Notes under the pieces: generated by a model | The model's database searches: none | What the model was told of the DNA's origin: nothing | The model's input: the letters and a program-made list of their open reading frames with translations, nothing else | Assembly: GCF_042453785.1 (NCBI RefSeq) | Contig: NC_091671.1 | Coordinates: 40,008,501-40,072,500 of the forward strand | Source of the DNA: Malus domestica | Taxonomy: Eukaryota > Streptophyta > Magnoliopsida > Rosales > Rosaceae | DNA length: 64,000 bases | Direction of reading: 5' to 3' | Shown: positions 35,840-47,010 of the stretch, one piece after another | Layout of the letters: each line of letters opens with the position of its first letter | How positions within the stretch are numbered: the first letter of the stretch is position 1 | Made by a program: the position numbers and the translations under genes

Positions 35840-36270
35840 AGACCCGTTTAGCCACATAAGTGCTGGACGTTTGCTTCGTAACTTCAAGGAGAAATGGATT
35901 AAGGCCTTCGCTACTAACTTGGACAGAGGAATCATCATGGAAGCTGAGCTTTGAGGTGTTTACATGGGTCTCTTTATGGCTTGGAATGAGGGATGTACGG
36001 ATGTGATTCTCGAATGTAATTCTTGTGTTGCTGTTACTTTGATCCAACAACCTGTTTTAATTCCGCACTCACTCTACAATCTCATAAATAACTGCAAAGA
36101 AGCTATCAAAAGAAATTGAGACGTAAAATCACTCGTATCTATCTATAGAGAAAAGAATGTCTCGGCCGACTACATAATTAACTTGGTCATGCCATTGGTG
36201 TCCATACTTTTGTTTCTCATCCTACCACTGCAAATTTTTTTGGTTTCTGATATTATTAACAGGGCCCCTT
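35840..36270 (+). mobile_element. Decayed LINE, RNase H part
   Basis: Read on the plus strand it gives RLLRNFKEKWIKAFATNL, then IMEAEL, a stop, GVYMGLFMAWNEGCTDVILE and a VSADYIINL segment. This is the layout of the plant non-LTR RNase H domain (ExxAxxxGLxxAxxxG...vxxexDs...aD.la). In-frame stops are present (TGA near 35956, TGA near 36118). The rest of the element (reverse transcriptase, tail) is not visible, so this is a 5'-missing remnant. Confidence 0.65.
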
Positions 36271-36649
36271 CCTAAGGCTGGGCAGCATTTTTCTGATCAA
36301 AAAAGAAAAAAGAAAAAGGAGGGCAGCTTTAAGTCCAGTGGATTCTAGAACTTGATAGAATACCTTATTCACAGTTTTATTGAGAGAATGAAAAAAAAAA
36401 AGGAAATTTTAATGAATAGTTCTCAGTGCTGTTTATTTTAACAAAAGAAATTATATTTTTACACTAAAAAATCAATTGCAGTACTATTCACTTTACCTTT
36501 TATTTTGTCTTTATCATTAAAACTAAAAGTTTTCAAGTCATTTTCATTAATTTTCTTAAAAAATAAAAAATTGCTAGAATGCAACATCAGTTTTATTTAG
36601 AGAATCTGTGGTATTATCAGGTGTATACACTATCGTCTTTGTTTCACTT

Positions 36650-37260
36650 ATTAAGTAGGCAAATTGTAAAATGTAATTAGTTCTATATCACTTTGTTCAT
36701 ATTTTTCCTAATAATATGATATAAATTTATACAGTTAGTTACGAGACAGATATTCCTTCACAATTTGGATTAACTCAAAAATAGTGACGACCATTCATAG
36801 TTGTGCATTCTAGATTACGTACTAGAATCGCTTTTATCTCATTCATTACATGAGTTAAACATATATATCCGATTACGAACAGATACTAAAATGTAATTAG
36901 TTGTATATCACGTTGTTAATATTTTCTCTAACAAGGTGATATATGTTCAAATTGTTTAATAAACGAGATAGAAGTTCCTTCACAAAATATATTAGCTCAA
37001 AAATATTGACGATCATTCATAGTTCTGCATTCTAGATTACATACTAGAATCGTTTTTATCTCATTCATTACATGACTTGAATGTATATTACGTATAAATT
37101 CTGCTTGAGTGTATAAACATTTGTTCATATATCACACATATAGAACTTGTATACATTCAGTTGCAAAACAGACTCGTCTCCAACGGTGCAATGTAGATTA
37201 GCTCGAGAGCAGAAAAGATTGTTCATAGCTATGCTTCCTGGATTACTTGCAAGAAACTTC
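36650..37260. repeat. Tandem repeat of about 220 bp, two good copies and a third decayed one
   Basis: AAAATGTAATTAGTT (36668 and 36888), TTCCTTCACAA, GACGA(C/T)CATTCATAGTT and TAGAATCG(C/T)TTTTATCTC recur in order with a period near 220 bp. A third, weaker copy (37130-37260) keeps GATTAGCTCGAGAGCAGAAA and TGTTCATAGCTATGCTTCCTG. No coding sense is seen. Confidence 0.75.
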
Positions 37261-37689
37261 TAGGCCTCGGAAGTTCTGAACAACAGCATCCTTTGAGGGT
37301 AGGTTAGCTAGGGGCCCATTTCAATCAATTATATCAGTGGCAGTAAAAGTCGATGATCAGAACCTTGAAAAAGTATAAAGACCGTCCGATCTTATTGAGG
37401 ATAGCAAAAGATGCAGCAAAAGTCACAGTACAAAGCTGATCATCAATCAAAAGGTTCTCCTCTCTCCTCACGGGCAGAGTTTGGATTGATATCTGGAACT
37501 GTATGTAGTTTGTCAGCGAATGTCACTGTGCCGGACTGTGAGATGAGAAAATTAAAACAGATGAATGTGCGTGATTAACTTTGAGATATTCTTATATAAT
37601 AATCATATCGTAAAACAAGCGTATATTAGTGCTTGATTGGTTTGAATTAGGTTTTTATAATCTTTAGATAAAAATATGAAGACTTTATA

Positions 37690-38105
37690 GCTAACATAGT
37701 CTATGAGATTTTTATAACACATAAGTTTAGTTTTTGAAATTTAAAATCACTAGAAGTAGTCTCTAAGATTCTCTGCCATCCATTATTTTGGTCATTCCAT
37801 TAAAAAACTCCGTTAAGTGGTCACTAAGCTTTTTAATGAAATGACCAAAATGATGGATGATGGATAATCTCAGGTACCAAAGTTATGTGTTATGTAAATC
37901 TCAGAGACTAAAATTATGTGTTATGCAAATTTGAGGGACCAAAGTTATGTGTTATACCATCAACTTAACGGAGTTTTTTAACAGAATGACCAAAATAATA
38001 GATGATGGATAATTTCAAGATCATTTATATTGATTTTAAATCTCAAAAATCAAAGTTATGTGTTATGCAAACCTCATAAAACATTTTGACTAAAAAGCCA
38101 AATAT
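37690..38105. mobile_element. Foldback MITE, diverged
   Basis: Inverted arms share TATAACACATAAGTTTAG / AAAGTTATGTGTTATGCAAA. The core repeats GACCAAAATGATGGATGAT and AACGGAGTTTTTTAACAGA. Limits are approximate and no clean target duplication was found. Confidence 0.6.
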
Positions 38106-38184
38106 GAAATTTACGTATGCGAATCAGTGAGCTTGTGAGAGTGTGAAATTGAAGTCAGTTAATTGAGATGTGGTGGGGTCCTAA

Positions 38185-38468
38185 GGGTGCGTTTGGTACG
38201 TGGGACGGGACGGGACGGAACGGGACGAGGCGTTCCGTCCCGCGTTTGGTGCGCCAAAAATGGGTGGAACGGGCTGTTCCACGGGACAGATTTTGGGTGT
38301 TTTTGCGTTCCACCCCCTGGAACGGGTTTGTTCCACATCTGTGGAACACAATATTTTACCATTTTAAGACAAATATACCCCATGTCTTTTTCAAAAATTA
38401 CACCTTCGTTCCGTCCCGTCCCTTTCGGTCCCGTCCCGTCCCGTCCCGTCTGCGTACCAAACGCACCC
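38185..38468. mobile_element. Tourist-type (PIF/Harbinger) MITE in the HIPP promoter
   Basis: Target duplication TAA on both sides (38182-38184, 38469-38471). Termini GGGTGCGTTTGGTACG and CGTACCAAACGCACCC form a perfect 16-bp inverted repeat. It is 284 bp and rich in GGGACGGGACGG / CCGTCCCGTCCC subterminal motifs. It ends 232 bp before the HIPP start codon. Confidence 0.88.
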
Positions 38469-38655
38469 TAAGGGGATGGTCACGTGACATTGTCACGTGA
38501 GTTTGATGACGTGTCAGAGAAGCAGTGATTCATTGGGGGTGTGGAAGTTGACGTGGCATCCGCACCATGACCACATCAGATGCTTTCTTCACACTCTTTA
38601 AACCTCAGAACACATTCTCCCAAAGCTCCCCACTTCCCTTATTCTCCACTTCATC

Positions 38656-38698
38656 ACCCTCTCTCTCCTCTCTCTCTCTTTCTCTCTCTCTCTCTCAT
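38656..38698 (+). repeat. CT-rich leader tract of the HIPP gene
   Basis: An almost pure CT tract lies directly upstream of the ATG at 38701. Pyrimidine-rich 5' leaders are common in plant genes, and this one probably lies in the 5' UTR. It is also a length-variable microsatellite candidate. Confidence 0.6.
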
Positions 38699-38700
38699 CA

Positions 38701-39938
38701 ATGGCAACAAAACCGGCTGAAGAAGCTCCTGGAACCTTAAAATACCAGGTAATTAGTATAAATATTTTCTTCTTTTTTTCTCATTATTTTTCAAGTTTTG
38801 TTCTTCACAAATTATACGTTGATCATCTCCTCCGTTTTGCAGACATGGGTCTTGAAGGTCTCAATCCACTGTGAAGGATGCAAGAGGAAAGTCAAGAAAG
38901 TTCTTCAGAACATCGATGGTACGTTTATACATTCTCCTTCATTTCTCCCTCGTCCCTCTTGCTACGCGTTTTGTTTTTTTTTTTTTCCGTAAAAAAACTA
39001 AAAACGAAATGGTTATCAAACGCATATGTTCTAATATTTTACTTAGTTACGACACTGTGTTCACTCGTGTGCCTTAGCGATTGTCTTCTCTGAATTAATC
39101 CGTAATTGATCGTTCGTGTTTTGATTAATTGAGGTGATCAGGGGTTTACACGACGGATATTGATTCGCAGCAGCACAAAGTGACTGTGACCGGCAACGTG
39201 GAGGCGGAGACTCTACTGAAGAAGCTGCAGAAGTCAGGGAAGCACGCCGAGCTTTGGCCGGAAGTTAAGAAATCGAAAAAGTCCGGGAAATCAAAGAATA
39301 GTAGTAAGAACAGTGAGAAGCAGCCCGCGGATCATAACCATGAACAAGATGGTGAACCGGATAAAACCAACGGCGGTGATGATGCTGACGGCAGCGGTGA
39401 ATCCGACGCAGAGGGTGACGAAGGTAATGAAGGTGGTGGAGAAAGCGGTGCTAGTCCTGCTGTTGGCGGTGGCGGCGGAAACACAGCAAGTACCGGGGCC
39501 AAAAAGAAGAAGAAAAAGAAGAAGAAGAAAGGGCAAAATAGTAATTCCACAAATGGCGGCGGTGCCACTGCCAACCCCGGCGAGCACAATATTGGAGATG
39601 CTCCGCCTCCTGCGGGCAGTATTGGGCCGTATATGGCTGGTGGGCCAGACATGACCCAACCTATGGCCTCCATGAATCTTGGCCCACCAGTTCAGCATGC
39701 GTACCCCGGCCCGTACCCAACATCAATGTACTATCCGCCCCCAACGTACGGGCTAAGTTACAATACGGCGTACCCTACCAGTACAAGTACCTCATACTAT
39801 GCTCCTGATCCCATGCATACTGCCACTTATTCTCATCCGGGCATGTTCTCGTTTGCTCTGCCGTCCGATTCTATCAATGACGATGATGAAGACACGTTCG
39901 TTGACGATGAAGATGAAATTGGGTGCTACATTATGTGA
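38701..39938 (+). CDS. Heavy-metal-associated isoprenylated plant protein (HIPP)
   Basis: Three exons: 38701-38748, 38843-38918, 39142-39938. They sum to 921 nt, so 306 residues. An HMA domain lies at about 18-85 with the metal-binding CEGC (Cys26, Cys29) in VSIHCEGCKRKVKKVLQN. It ends with CYIM, a CaaX box for isoprenylation. Between them is a disordered region: Lys/Ser-rich, then Asp/Glu/Gly-rich, a run of ten lysines, then Pro/Tyr/Ser/Thr-rich, and an acidic DDDEDTFVDDEDE just before CYIM. HIPPs bind Cu, Zn or Cd and act at membranes or in the nucleus in metal and stress responses. A Tourist MITE and a CT tract lie upstream. Confidence 0.94.
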
Positions 39939-40988
39939 AGATTATACGAGAGTCCGTATGTAGAACTAGCGTATATATACTAGTATATATGGTGTGTACT
40001 TGGGGGAGGGAGGGAGGATAAATTTTGATGTACTTATAAGGTGTGTTTGTTTGCCTTCACTAAGTTTTACGGGATTGGACCGACTAGATTAAGAATTAAT
40101 ATAGTCCAGTTCGAAATAATCCAATGCAACAAAACACCGATAGTTCTAAAATGTAAAAGCAGGGGAAAATAAAAGGGGTTGTAGTGGGGTGTATTATGTA
40201 GATTAGCTTTCTTACTAAGTATGGGTTTGCTTGCGTAAGAAGGCCAATGGCTTTGTAATGTTTGGTTATTTGTAGGACCTAAATCTTTCTTTTCCTCCCA
40301 GCCTGATGTGTAAAGTAATGAGAAGCCTTTTAAAATTATAGTTAGGGTTTGGGCGATTCGTTATATTTTCTTCGAGGTCGGGTAGGTTAAGCGTTTTGCT
40401 TAGGGGGCATGTCCAATCGCTGAAAGGCCTTTTTCAAAGCACAAGCATTGTTTAGTACATTTTGTTATTAACATATTATCGAAACCTTGTCGATTCTGTA
40501 ACAACAATCCATCCTTAAAAATTTGGTGACAAAGAAAAGGCGAAGGTATAATTCTTAATCAAAATGCATACTAGCTAGCTAGCAGGTCTCTTTGATTAGT
40601 TAATGACAATAAATTAGTTGGTTCCAACAATTTGATTTACTTAATGCTTTAGTTAAGTCCCCTTTAGAAAAAGCAACATGCATATCTCCTCCATCTTTTG
40701 GTTTGAAATTAAAGTCTCTGTAGACAGTACAGATTTTTATTTCAATTATGCATGTGAGGGATGTAGATATATAAGGATAGGGATCCATTCTGATTTCAGT
40801 GTCTCGAGCTTAAGGACAGGGTAATCTAGACTATTTAAATTGAATTCGGCAAATTTTCATTAACTCATTTCGTTAGTTTACCTCACACAAATTAAAAGCT
40901 CCGATTTCTCTTTCACACAAATTAAGAATCTTAATTTTTTGGTTCTTAAGCTTTGGACACTAAGGTCTATGGAGGATCCAAATTCAAC

Positions 40989-41011
40989 ATATATATATAT
41001 ATATATATATT
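40989..41011. repeat. AT microsatellite
   Basis: Uninterrupted (at)n run of about eleven units. It is a likely polymorphic simple repeat. Confidence 0.85.
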
Positions 41012-41502
41012 GTAGAATAGTATTAGTCTCCCACTCGCTTTGGACTGGAAGGTATCCTCTGTGTATGTGGTTGTCTTAAGCTTTTTATCTCTTTATTCTT
41101 TTTAAGTCGCACAAAGGGCAAAAGATTTAAGCATGCATGGGGACCAAGGACCTAAGAAATAAGATCTAGCTAGAGGGTATCGGGGATAGAATAAATTTGA
41201 TATCCCTCTGACTAATGGTGCAATTTGCTCAACTAAACTCGTTCTAACTTGACCAATATTTAAATGGAAATGAATTCTGCATACTAGTATATTTTACATA
41301 ATCATGCTTATTTATGTTCTTTAATTTTAATTTTTTATTTAATTAATAAATAAACAAAATTGTGTAAGGAGATAAAAATAGATGTGTGAAATTTCAACTA
41401 AGATTTTAACGTTGAGTGTGTTAGTGTAAGCTTGCTGTTGCGTGTCATTCCCATCATGCCTTTTTATTTTCTTGCTACTCTAACAAATGATGTTGCTGCA
41501 TA

Positions 41503-42223
41503 TAGACCTGTCATTTCAAACCCGACCCGACCAGTTAAAATGAGTATTCGGGTGAGTGTTTAACAGGTCGGGTGGTTAACGGGTCAACTCGTTAAATAAC
41601 GGGTTATTTTGGGTGAACCCGCGAAACCCGTTAACCATCCGTTACACCCGTTATTGAGGGTTTTTGTGTAATTTCAGTAGTCAATTATAAGCATTGCAGA
41701 CTTGCAGTTTACCCGCATTGCAGACTTGCAGTTTTGTGCGCTCTGTCTCGCATTGCAGTTTACCCGATTCCCTTCCACCTCTTCTTCCATGTCGTTAGAT
41801 TCGGTGCTATTTCTAGTTTACTGATTGCTAGCTCATAATTAGTTTACTGATTATTCTCAATTCTTAATTCTCAATGTTACGGTTAGCATTATTTTTAATC
41901 CTTCAATTCTTGCTGGAATGCAGATTGGAATTAGATTGGAATTAGTTTACTGATTGTAAGCATTACTTTTGTTATGCATTGAGGATTAGCTGCCATTGGT
42001 TTGACAATTTGTTTTTATAAATAAAATGGGGCTGTAATTGATTTGGATGAAATGTTTAAAAAAAAACAAAGGTTAACAGGTTGAAATGGGTGACCCGTTA
42101 GTTTAACGGGTTGGGTTCGGATGATCCGTTAGCTTAACGGGTTGAGTTCAGATGACTCGTTAAATTAATGGGTCAGGTTCAACCCGATTCAAACCCAGTA
42201 AACCCTACCCGCTTACCGGTCTA
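41503..42223. mobile_element. hAT-like non-autonomous element, 721 bp
   Basis: Termini TAGACCTG and CCGGTCTA are imperfectly inverted. The 8-bp flanks GCTGCATA (41495-41502) and GCTGTATC (42224-42231) match at six of eight positions, so the insertion is old. Subterminal zones are filled with AACGGGT/ACCCGTT and CAACCCG motifs in both orientations. No transposase is seen. Confidence 0.7.
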
Positions 42224-42770
42224 GCTGTATCAGTCTAATACCTTTAAAATTCAAGTGTGTTATCAATTCAAACTATTTTATACTCCAAGCCAGACCTCAT
42301 TTTCCTCTTCATCCCTCTTTTTGGGGTGCAGCCTTCGCTTATCGTCCTTATTATATCAAATGTTTTTTTTTTAGCTTGAACTTATATTTTAAAAAATTTC
42401 TTGCTTACTTTTTACCTCATATTCGAATTTATGGGTTTTTTACAATGTCTTTATAGTTTTCTCTATTGAACTTAAGGTCTTTCATGCAAATTACTCCACT
42501 CTCTCTCTTATTTTGAGTTTAAATTACTTATGTATCCACACATAAAATTCTAACTCTGTTACTGATTGTGAAACTTTTTGAACGAATGTAAATGAAAGTC
42601 AGCGTAGTAATCCGGAAGTCTCGTGTGTGTGGAAGGGCTCTTGAGAACTCGAAGGATTAAAGGCTAGTCGAGGATAACAGTCCGTTGACTCCCAAGAACT
42701 CTTTATCAACACTTTCTTTGGTACAATTAGGGAAAAAAAAAGAGATTAAATTGAGGGGAGAACTTTAAAA

Positions 42771-42927
42771 ATGTATGCCAAATTTCTATGTGATTCGTGA
42801 TCACCTTGTGAGGACCATGTGTGTACATGTGTCGACTCTCAACCTAAAAAAAATGTATGCCACATATCTATGTGATTCTTGATCACCTCATGAGGGCCAT
42901 ATGTGTACATGTGTCGACTCTCAACCT
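42771..42927. repeat. 82-bp tandem duplication
   Basis: ATGTATGCCAAATTTCTATG (42771) recurs as ATGTATGCCACATATCTATG (42853). Both run through GTGTACATGTGTCGACTCTC. About nine differences separate the copies. Confidence 0.85.
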
Positions 42928-43148
42928 CGTGGGAATCTTCATTGCATGCAATCCGACGTCAAAGTAATAGTATTTAAAATAAAAATCATAATATTATATA
43001 ATACGTTCAAAGTAACAATAGTACAGCTAGATTTCAATCTCTTCCCCTCAACTTTACCTTTTATCGATTTTCGGAATATCCAAACCGGAATATACCTCTT
43101 TCGAAACCGGATTATACCTCTAGAGAAGTTGCCAACAGCATTCTCTCA

Positions 43149-43332
43149 GGATACTCTTTGTGAGAATTCGGATGATTTGTGAATTAAGTTCGTTCATTGT
43201 ATATCGTGTAATCAGTTTTTATCAAGTATTATTTATATTTAATTTTAAATATAAAATAAAATAATTTCTACCACACGATATACGCTGAACGAACATAATT
43301 TATAAATTCTTGAGATTCTCACAAAATATATC
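43149..43332. mobile_element. Foldback MITE
   Basis: The left arm GGATACTCTTTGTGAGAATTC ... GTTCGTTCATTGTATATCG is mirrored by CGATATACGCTGAACGAAC ... GAGATTCTCACAAAATATATC. The centre is A/T-only. No target duplication was defined. Confidence 0.6.
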
Positions 43333-43574
43333 TGACATGATCCGGATTCGAGAAGTTGTTTATCCTGTCAGATATTTTTCACATAAAAATAAAAGACAAC
43401 TTGGAATTGACCAAATTTCCTTTTCGATCAATTTCCATACCCATTTGTGGCTCACAACGGATATATACAGTCATAACCAATTTCTGGCTCTAAATGCATG
43501 GATGATAATTCTAAAACGCATGCTGGTCAAATGAAAGTTGACCAACTCTAAACTATGTACTTACCTACAAATAA

Positions 43575-43760
43575 TATAAATAGTCAACGTTGTTTCAATA
43601 TTGATTAATATCTCATAAGTTACATGGTGTAGATGAATCACACAATGGTAGTCAGAGGAAGGTTGAGATGTCTCTATAAGTTTTTTCGACCCTTGGAACT
43701 TAGACTGCCGTGACTTGGCCACCACTCCAACATTCACGTGCAAATAGTTGGCATCGAGTA
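43575..43760 (+). mobile_element. SINE fragment, same family as 45842
   Basis: GAATCACACAATGGTAGTCA, GAGATGTCTCTATAAGTTTT and TTCGACCC occur in the same order as in the SINE at 45842-46034. The 5' part with the Pol III boxes is missing or too diverged to see. Confidence 0.5.
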
Positions 43761-44047
43761 TGGGCCCAGGCTCATCAGCCAAAACAACACGTGACTTTCC
43801 GGCAACAACCAGAAAACTAGACGTGGTTTTATGTCAGAAGTCATAAAGTCACAATGGGAGATAAATTCAGAGACCATTTATATTGATTCCCAAATCTTAA
43901 ATACCAAATTGAAGAACTGTACCAATATCATGACTATTTTAGATAAAAAGCCCAAAAAAAAAAAATGAAAATTCTCATGAGTTGCATGCATGATGACTAA
44001 AGGATTTTGTTCCCCTTGGATGGATTGAATGATATGATCTCTTGGGC

Positions 44048-44581
44048 TAGTGGCGGAGCCAGAATTCTGAATAAGGAGGGGTCTTTCACAAATATATGTG
44101 TGTATGTGTAAAAAGTTGAATTCATAACATGTTGACATATGCAATTTGTGTAATCCTCACAAAACTGAAAAAAAAATCTCTTAAATACAATACTAAAAAG
44201 AAAAAAAATGTAAAAACCCAGACAACCAAGTAAGAGGTAGGTTGTGGAAGGCTAAAGAAAATACAAAGAAGTAGAAAAAGAAGGAAAAGGGGGAGAGGTC
44301 TGCAAATAAAGAAGGTGGGTTGCTTTATAAAATTATAGGGTGTATATTACTGTTAGGTGAGAGAATCGAACCAGAAGTGGGGTTGCTTTTTCCATTTAAA
44401 ATTGCACATCTCTTTTAAAACTCCTATGCCAAACTTATCGTTTCATTAAACAGCCGAAAAGATTTAAAATCAAAATAGTTTAACGACGTCGTTTGCTTCA
44501 TCTTCTTCCATAAGGTTCACACCTCAGATGAAGTCAAGATGGGCCGGGGACTACCCTAGTCCCTTGGTGGCTCCGCCCCTG
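44048..44581. mobile_element. hAT non-autonomous element, 534 bp
   Basis: Termini TAGTGGCGGAGCCA and TGGCTCCGCCCCTG are inverted with two mismatches. The 8-bp flanks TCTTGGGC (44040-44047) and TCTTAGGC (44582-44589) differ at one base. Typical of plant hAT elements of the CAGGGGCGGAGCCA type. No transposase is seen. Confidence 0.85.
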
Positions 44582-45119
44582 TCTTAGGCTGCATTTAGAA
44601 GAATCTAGAAAGAAAAGGAGTTGATTTTTTTCATCAACCCAAGTCCCCCACCACCAAAAACAAAACATCTACAAAGAAAGAAAGCCATAAACCGTTTGCA
44701 TTTTGTAATTTATGATCACGAAAAGGAAAAAGATTGAAGATATTGGCTGTGTGGTGTTAAGAGTGTTACGTATTTGGACACAATTGCTGCACTATTCGTT
44801 ATATAGATCAGAAGGAATGAGATATTATATAAAAGAGAATATGCAAATATATTCTTATATTTTTCATAAGATATTATTTGTAACGCAATTGGTTAAGAAG
44901 ATTCGACTTTGTATTCGAAGTTCGGTGTTTGATTTTCTCTTCTATTGAATATCTAAAATCTTTGTACGGAAAAAAAAGTTGAAAAAATGATTTCTTTAAT
45001 TCCATTACTCTATAGTTTAGAGCTTGTGTTTTAGTTTTAGGTGGATATTAAAGCTTGATCGTACAATAGTAACATCAGTAACAAATAAGTTGGGTGATGC
45101 ATTCATTGGAAGATAAATT

Positions 45120-45430
45120 CTAACAGGTTGAGATAGGCCTAACAATTTATTGCACAACTTGTTAATCAGCAGATGCAACATGAAAGTAACATGTTTAGGG
45201 TCAACCTGTTAACGAGTCGGTCGTTATCAGGTTAATCGTTAAGAATCCATTGATGAGTCGGGTCGTTATCGGATCATGTGATAGGATATCATTTGGTAGA
45301 TCTAAATATTAGACATGCAAATTTTTTGCATAATCCGTTAATTTGACATGGAACGACAGGACATAACCCCTTTAAATAATAGATACATAAAAGTAACACA
45401 AACACAATAAACACGACCTGTTTTTCAAGC
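45120..45430 (+). repeat. Dispersed repeat, forward copy
   Basis: Contains GGTCAACCTGTTAACGAGTC, TAAATATTAGACATGC and GACACAAACACAATAAACACG-like phrases that recur reverse-complemented at 46710-47010. It is diverged, with no ends defined. Confidence 0.55.
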
Positions 45431-45841
45431 TCAGGTGAGAGCAGCCGGTCGTTTTATATGATATGTCCCACAAAGTTGGTGACCCTTCGGCCTCCCAATT
45501 GATCACAATTGTAGCGGGTAGTTTTCCACAACTTGCCCAATCGGATAATGACGTTTGATTCTTGACCTAGCCAACCGCCCATAAAGGGCAAAGATCCAGA
45601 GCACTACTATTTGACTAAGCCAGCCCTCCCATAAGATTCTTATGTCCAGACGTTCGCATAGGGTATCCTACTTTATTCGAGTGAGATTAGTTTCAGGTGG
45701 CTGTGACCAAATTTAAGTGATTCGCTATTTTTATGTGCAAAATAGGAAAGAAAGTACATGTTTCAGAATCCTTGCTAATACAAATATTTTTTTTAAAGAA
45801 AATCGTAAAATATGGACTGAAACCAATTAGAGGATCTGAAT

Positions 45842-46034
45842 GACCACCACATAGTGGTGAGGGGACGAATTCCAGACCGTATTCTGCACGGCACATCCTA
45901 GGTTCTATTCCTGATGCTGGTGAATTACATAACGGTGGCTAAAAGGCTGAAATGTTTCTATAAGTTTTTTCGATTTCTAAAAGGTAAACTGACACGATGA
46001 AGTCTCCAACTACTCTCCTTTAAAAGAAAAAAAT
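45842..46034 (+). mobile_element. tRNA-derived SINE with 13-bp target duplication
   Basis: Flanks AGAGGATCTGAAT (45829-45841) and AGAGGATCCGAAT (46035-46047) differ at one base. Box A-like TAGTGGTGAGGGGAC and box B-like GGTTCTATTCCTG are spaced as in tRNA-derived SINEs, and it ends in an A-rich tail. No coding capacity, as expected. Confidence 0.85.
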
Positions 46035-46364
46035 AGAGGATCCGAATCCTTCCCGAGATAAACACATAAAAAGAAAAACAGAAAAGGGCAAAATTGTAAA
46101 ATAGGGATCCGAAACAGAAATCAATTTCATCAGTCCAACAAAATTGGGAAAATATACCCAACCCAGTGAAAAATGTAATTGTTCTACATCCGGCCCGAGC
46201 AAAATTCTAAAGCCCGGTTGGAGTGGGCAGTTTTCCTAGTTAGGCATGGTCTAGAGGAGTGCACTCTCATTTTTGGGCCCACTGGATTCGGACCGGCCAT
46301 ATCGGTTGTTTTTATTTTTTTATTTTTTAATCCAAAACATGTTACTCATAAAAATTGAACTCAA

Positions 46365-46460
46365 GTAAGGGCTTTTAGCTCAAATAGTTAAGAGCATTTA
46401 TCTTTGTCTTCAAGGTCTTAAATTTAAATCTTCTACCCCACTATCGCTTGTATAAAAAAG
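46365..46460 (+). mobile_element. Short tRNA-related SINE, upstream member of a chain
   Basis: TTAGCTCAAATAGTTAAGAGC (box A position) and AAGGTCTTAAATTTAAATC (box B position) are followed by an A-rich tail at 46453-46466. Another SINE begins inside or at the end of this tail. Confidence 0.6.
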
Positions 46461-46468
46461 TAAAAACC

Positions 46469-46647
46469 AGCCACTTAGTGCTATGATATAGTGATATTCC
46501 TCTTCAAGTATAGTGATATTCATCTTTACTTGTAAGTGAGAGGTCTTAAGTTTGATTCTCGACAAAGATGAATTTGAACCACATTATTGCTAGCCCACCC
46601 TCTCCCCCTAGTGTAGATAATATCGTTTGTTATATATATAAAAAAAA
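46469..46647 (+). mobile_element. tRNA-related SINE, downstream member of a chain
   Basis: TGATATAGTGATATTC (box A position), GAGAGGTCTTAAGTTTGATT (box B position), AACCACATTATTGCTAGCCC, and a poly(A) tail at about 46640. Flanks AAGTAAAAACC (46458-46468) and AAGTAAAAATC (46648-46658) match at ten of eleven positions, but they are A-rich and so weak evidence. Confidence 0.7.
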
Positions 46648-46709
46648 AAGTAAAAATCTAACTCGAAACTTCTCACAAAGTATGGTCTAAACATTAGGTA
46701 TGAGAAACA

Positions 46710-47010
46710 AGTTGTGTTTATAGTGTTTGTGTCGTTTTCCTGTCAAGTCTTGTCATGTCAAACTTGTTATCTTAATGGCTTCTTAACATGTGAACTGATT
46801 TGTTAACTAGTCATGTTATTACGTGTCGGATACGAGCTATAACGGGTCATGCAAGAATTCTCATGACTAATATTTAGATTTGGCAAACAATACTTATCAG
46901 GTTCTTAACGGGTGATCCGATAATGACCCGACTCGTTAACAGGTTGACCCAAAATAAATTATTTTTGCATCTTTTTATATTAGATTAACGAGTCGTGCAA
47001 AAAATTATCA
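46710..47010 (-). repeat. Dispersed repeat, inverted copy
   Basis: Reverse-complement partner of 45120-45430. It shares GGGTCAACCTGTTAACGAGT, CTAAATATTAG and ACACAAACACTATAAACAC when read on the minus strand. Confidence 0.55.

Larger units (their letters stand above)
34282..38181. other. Gene-free region between COAE and HIPP
   Basis: It contains a decayed LINE RNase H piece (about 35840-36270), a threefold repeat (about 36650-37260) and a foldback MITE (about 37690-38105), listed separately. The remainder is A/T-rich with no supported gene. Confidence 0.6.

Noticed and set aside
39291-39698. Hydrophobic minus-strand frames over the HIPP exon
   Set aside because: Mirror of Lys/Glu/Asp-rich codons gives Phe/Leu runs. 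No independent evidence.
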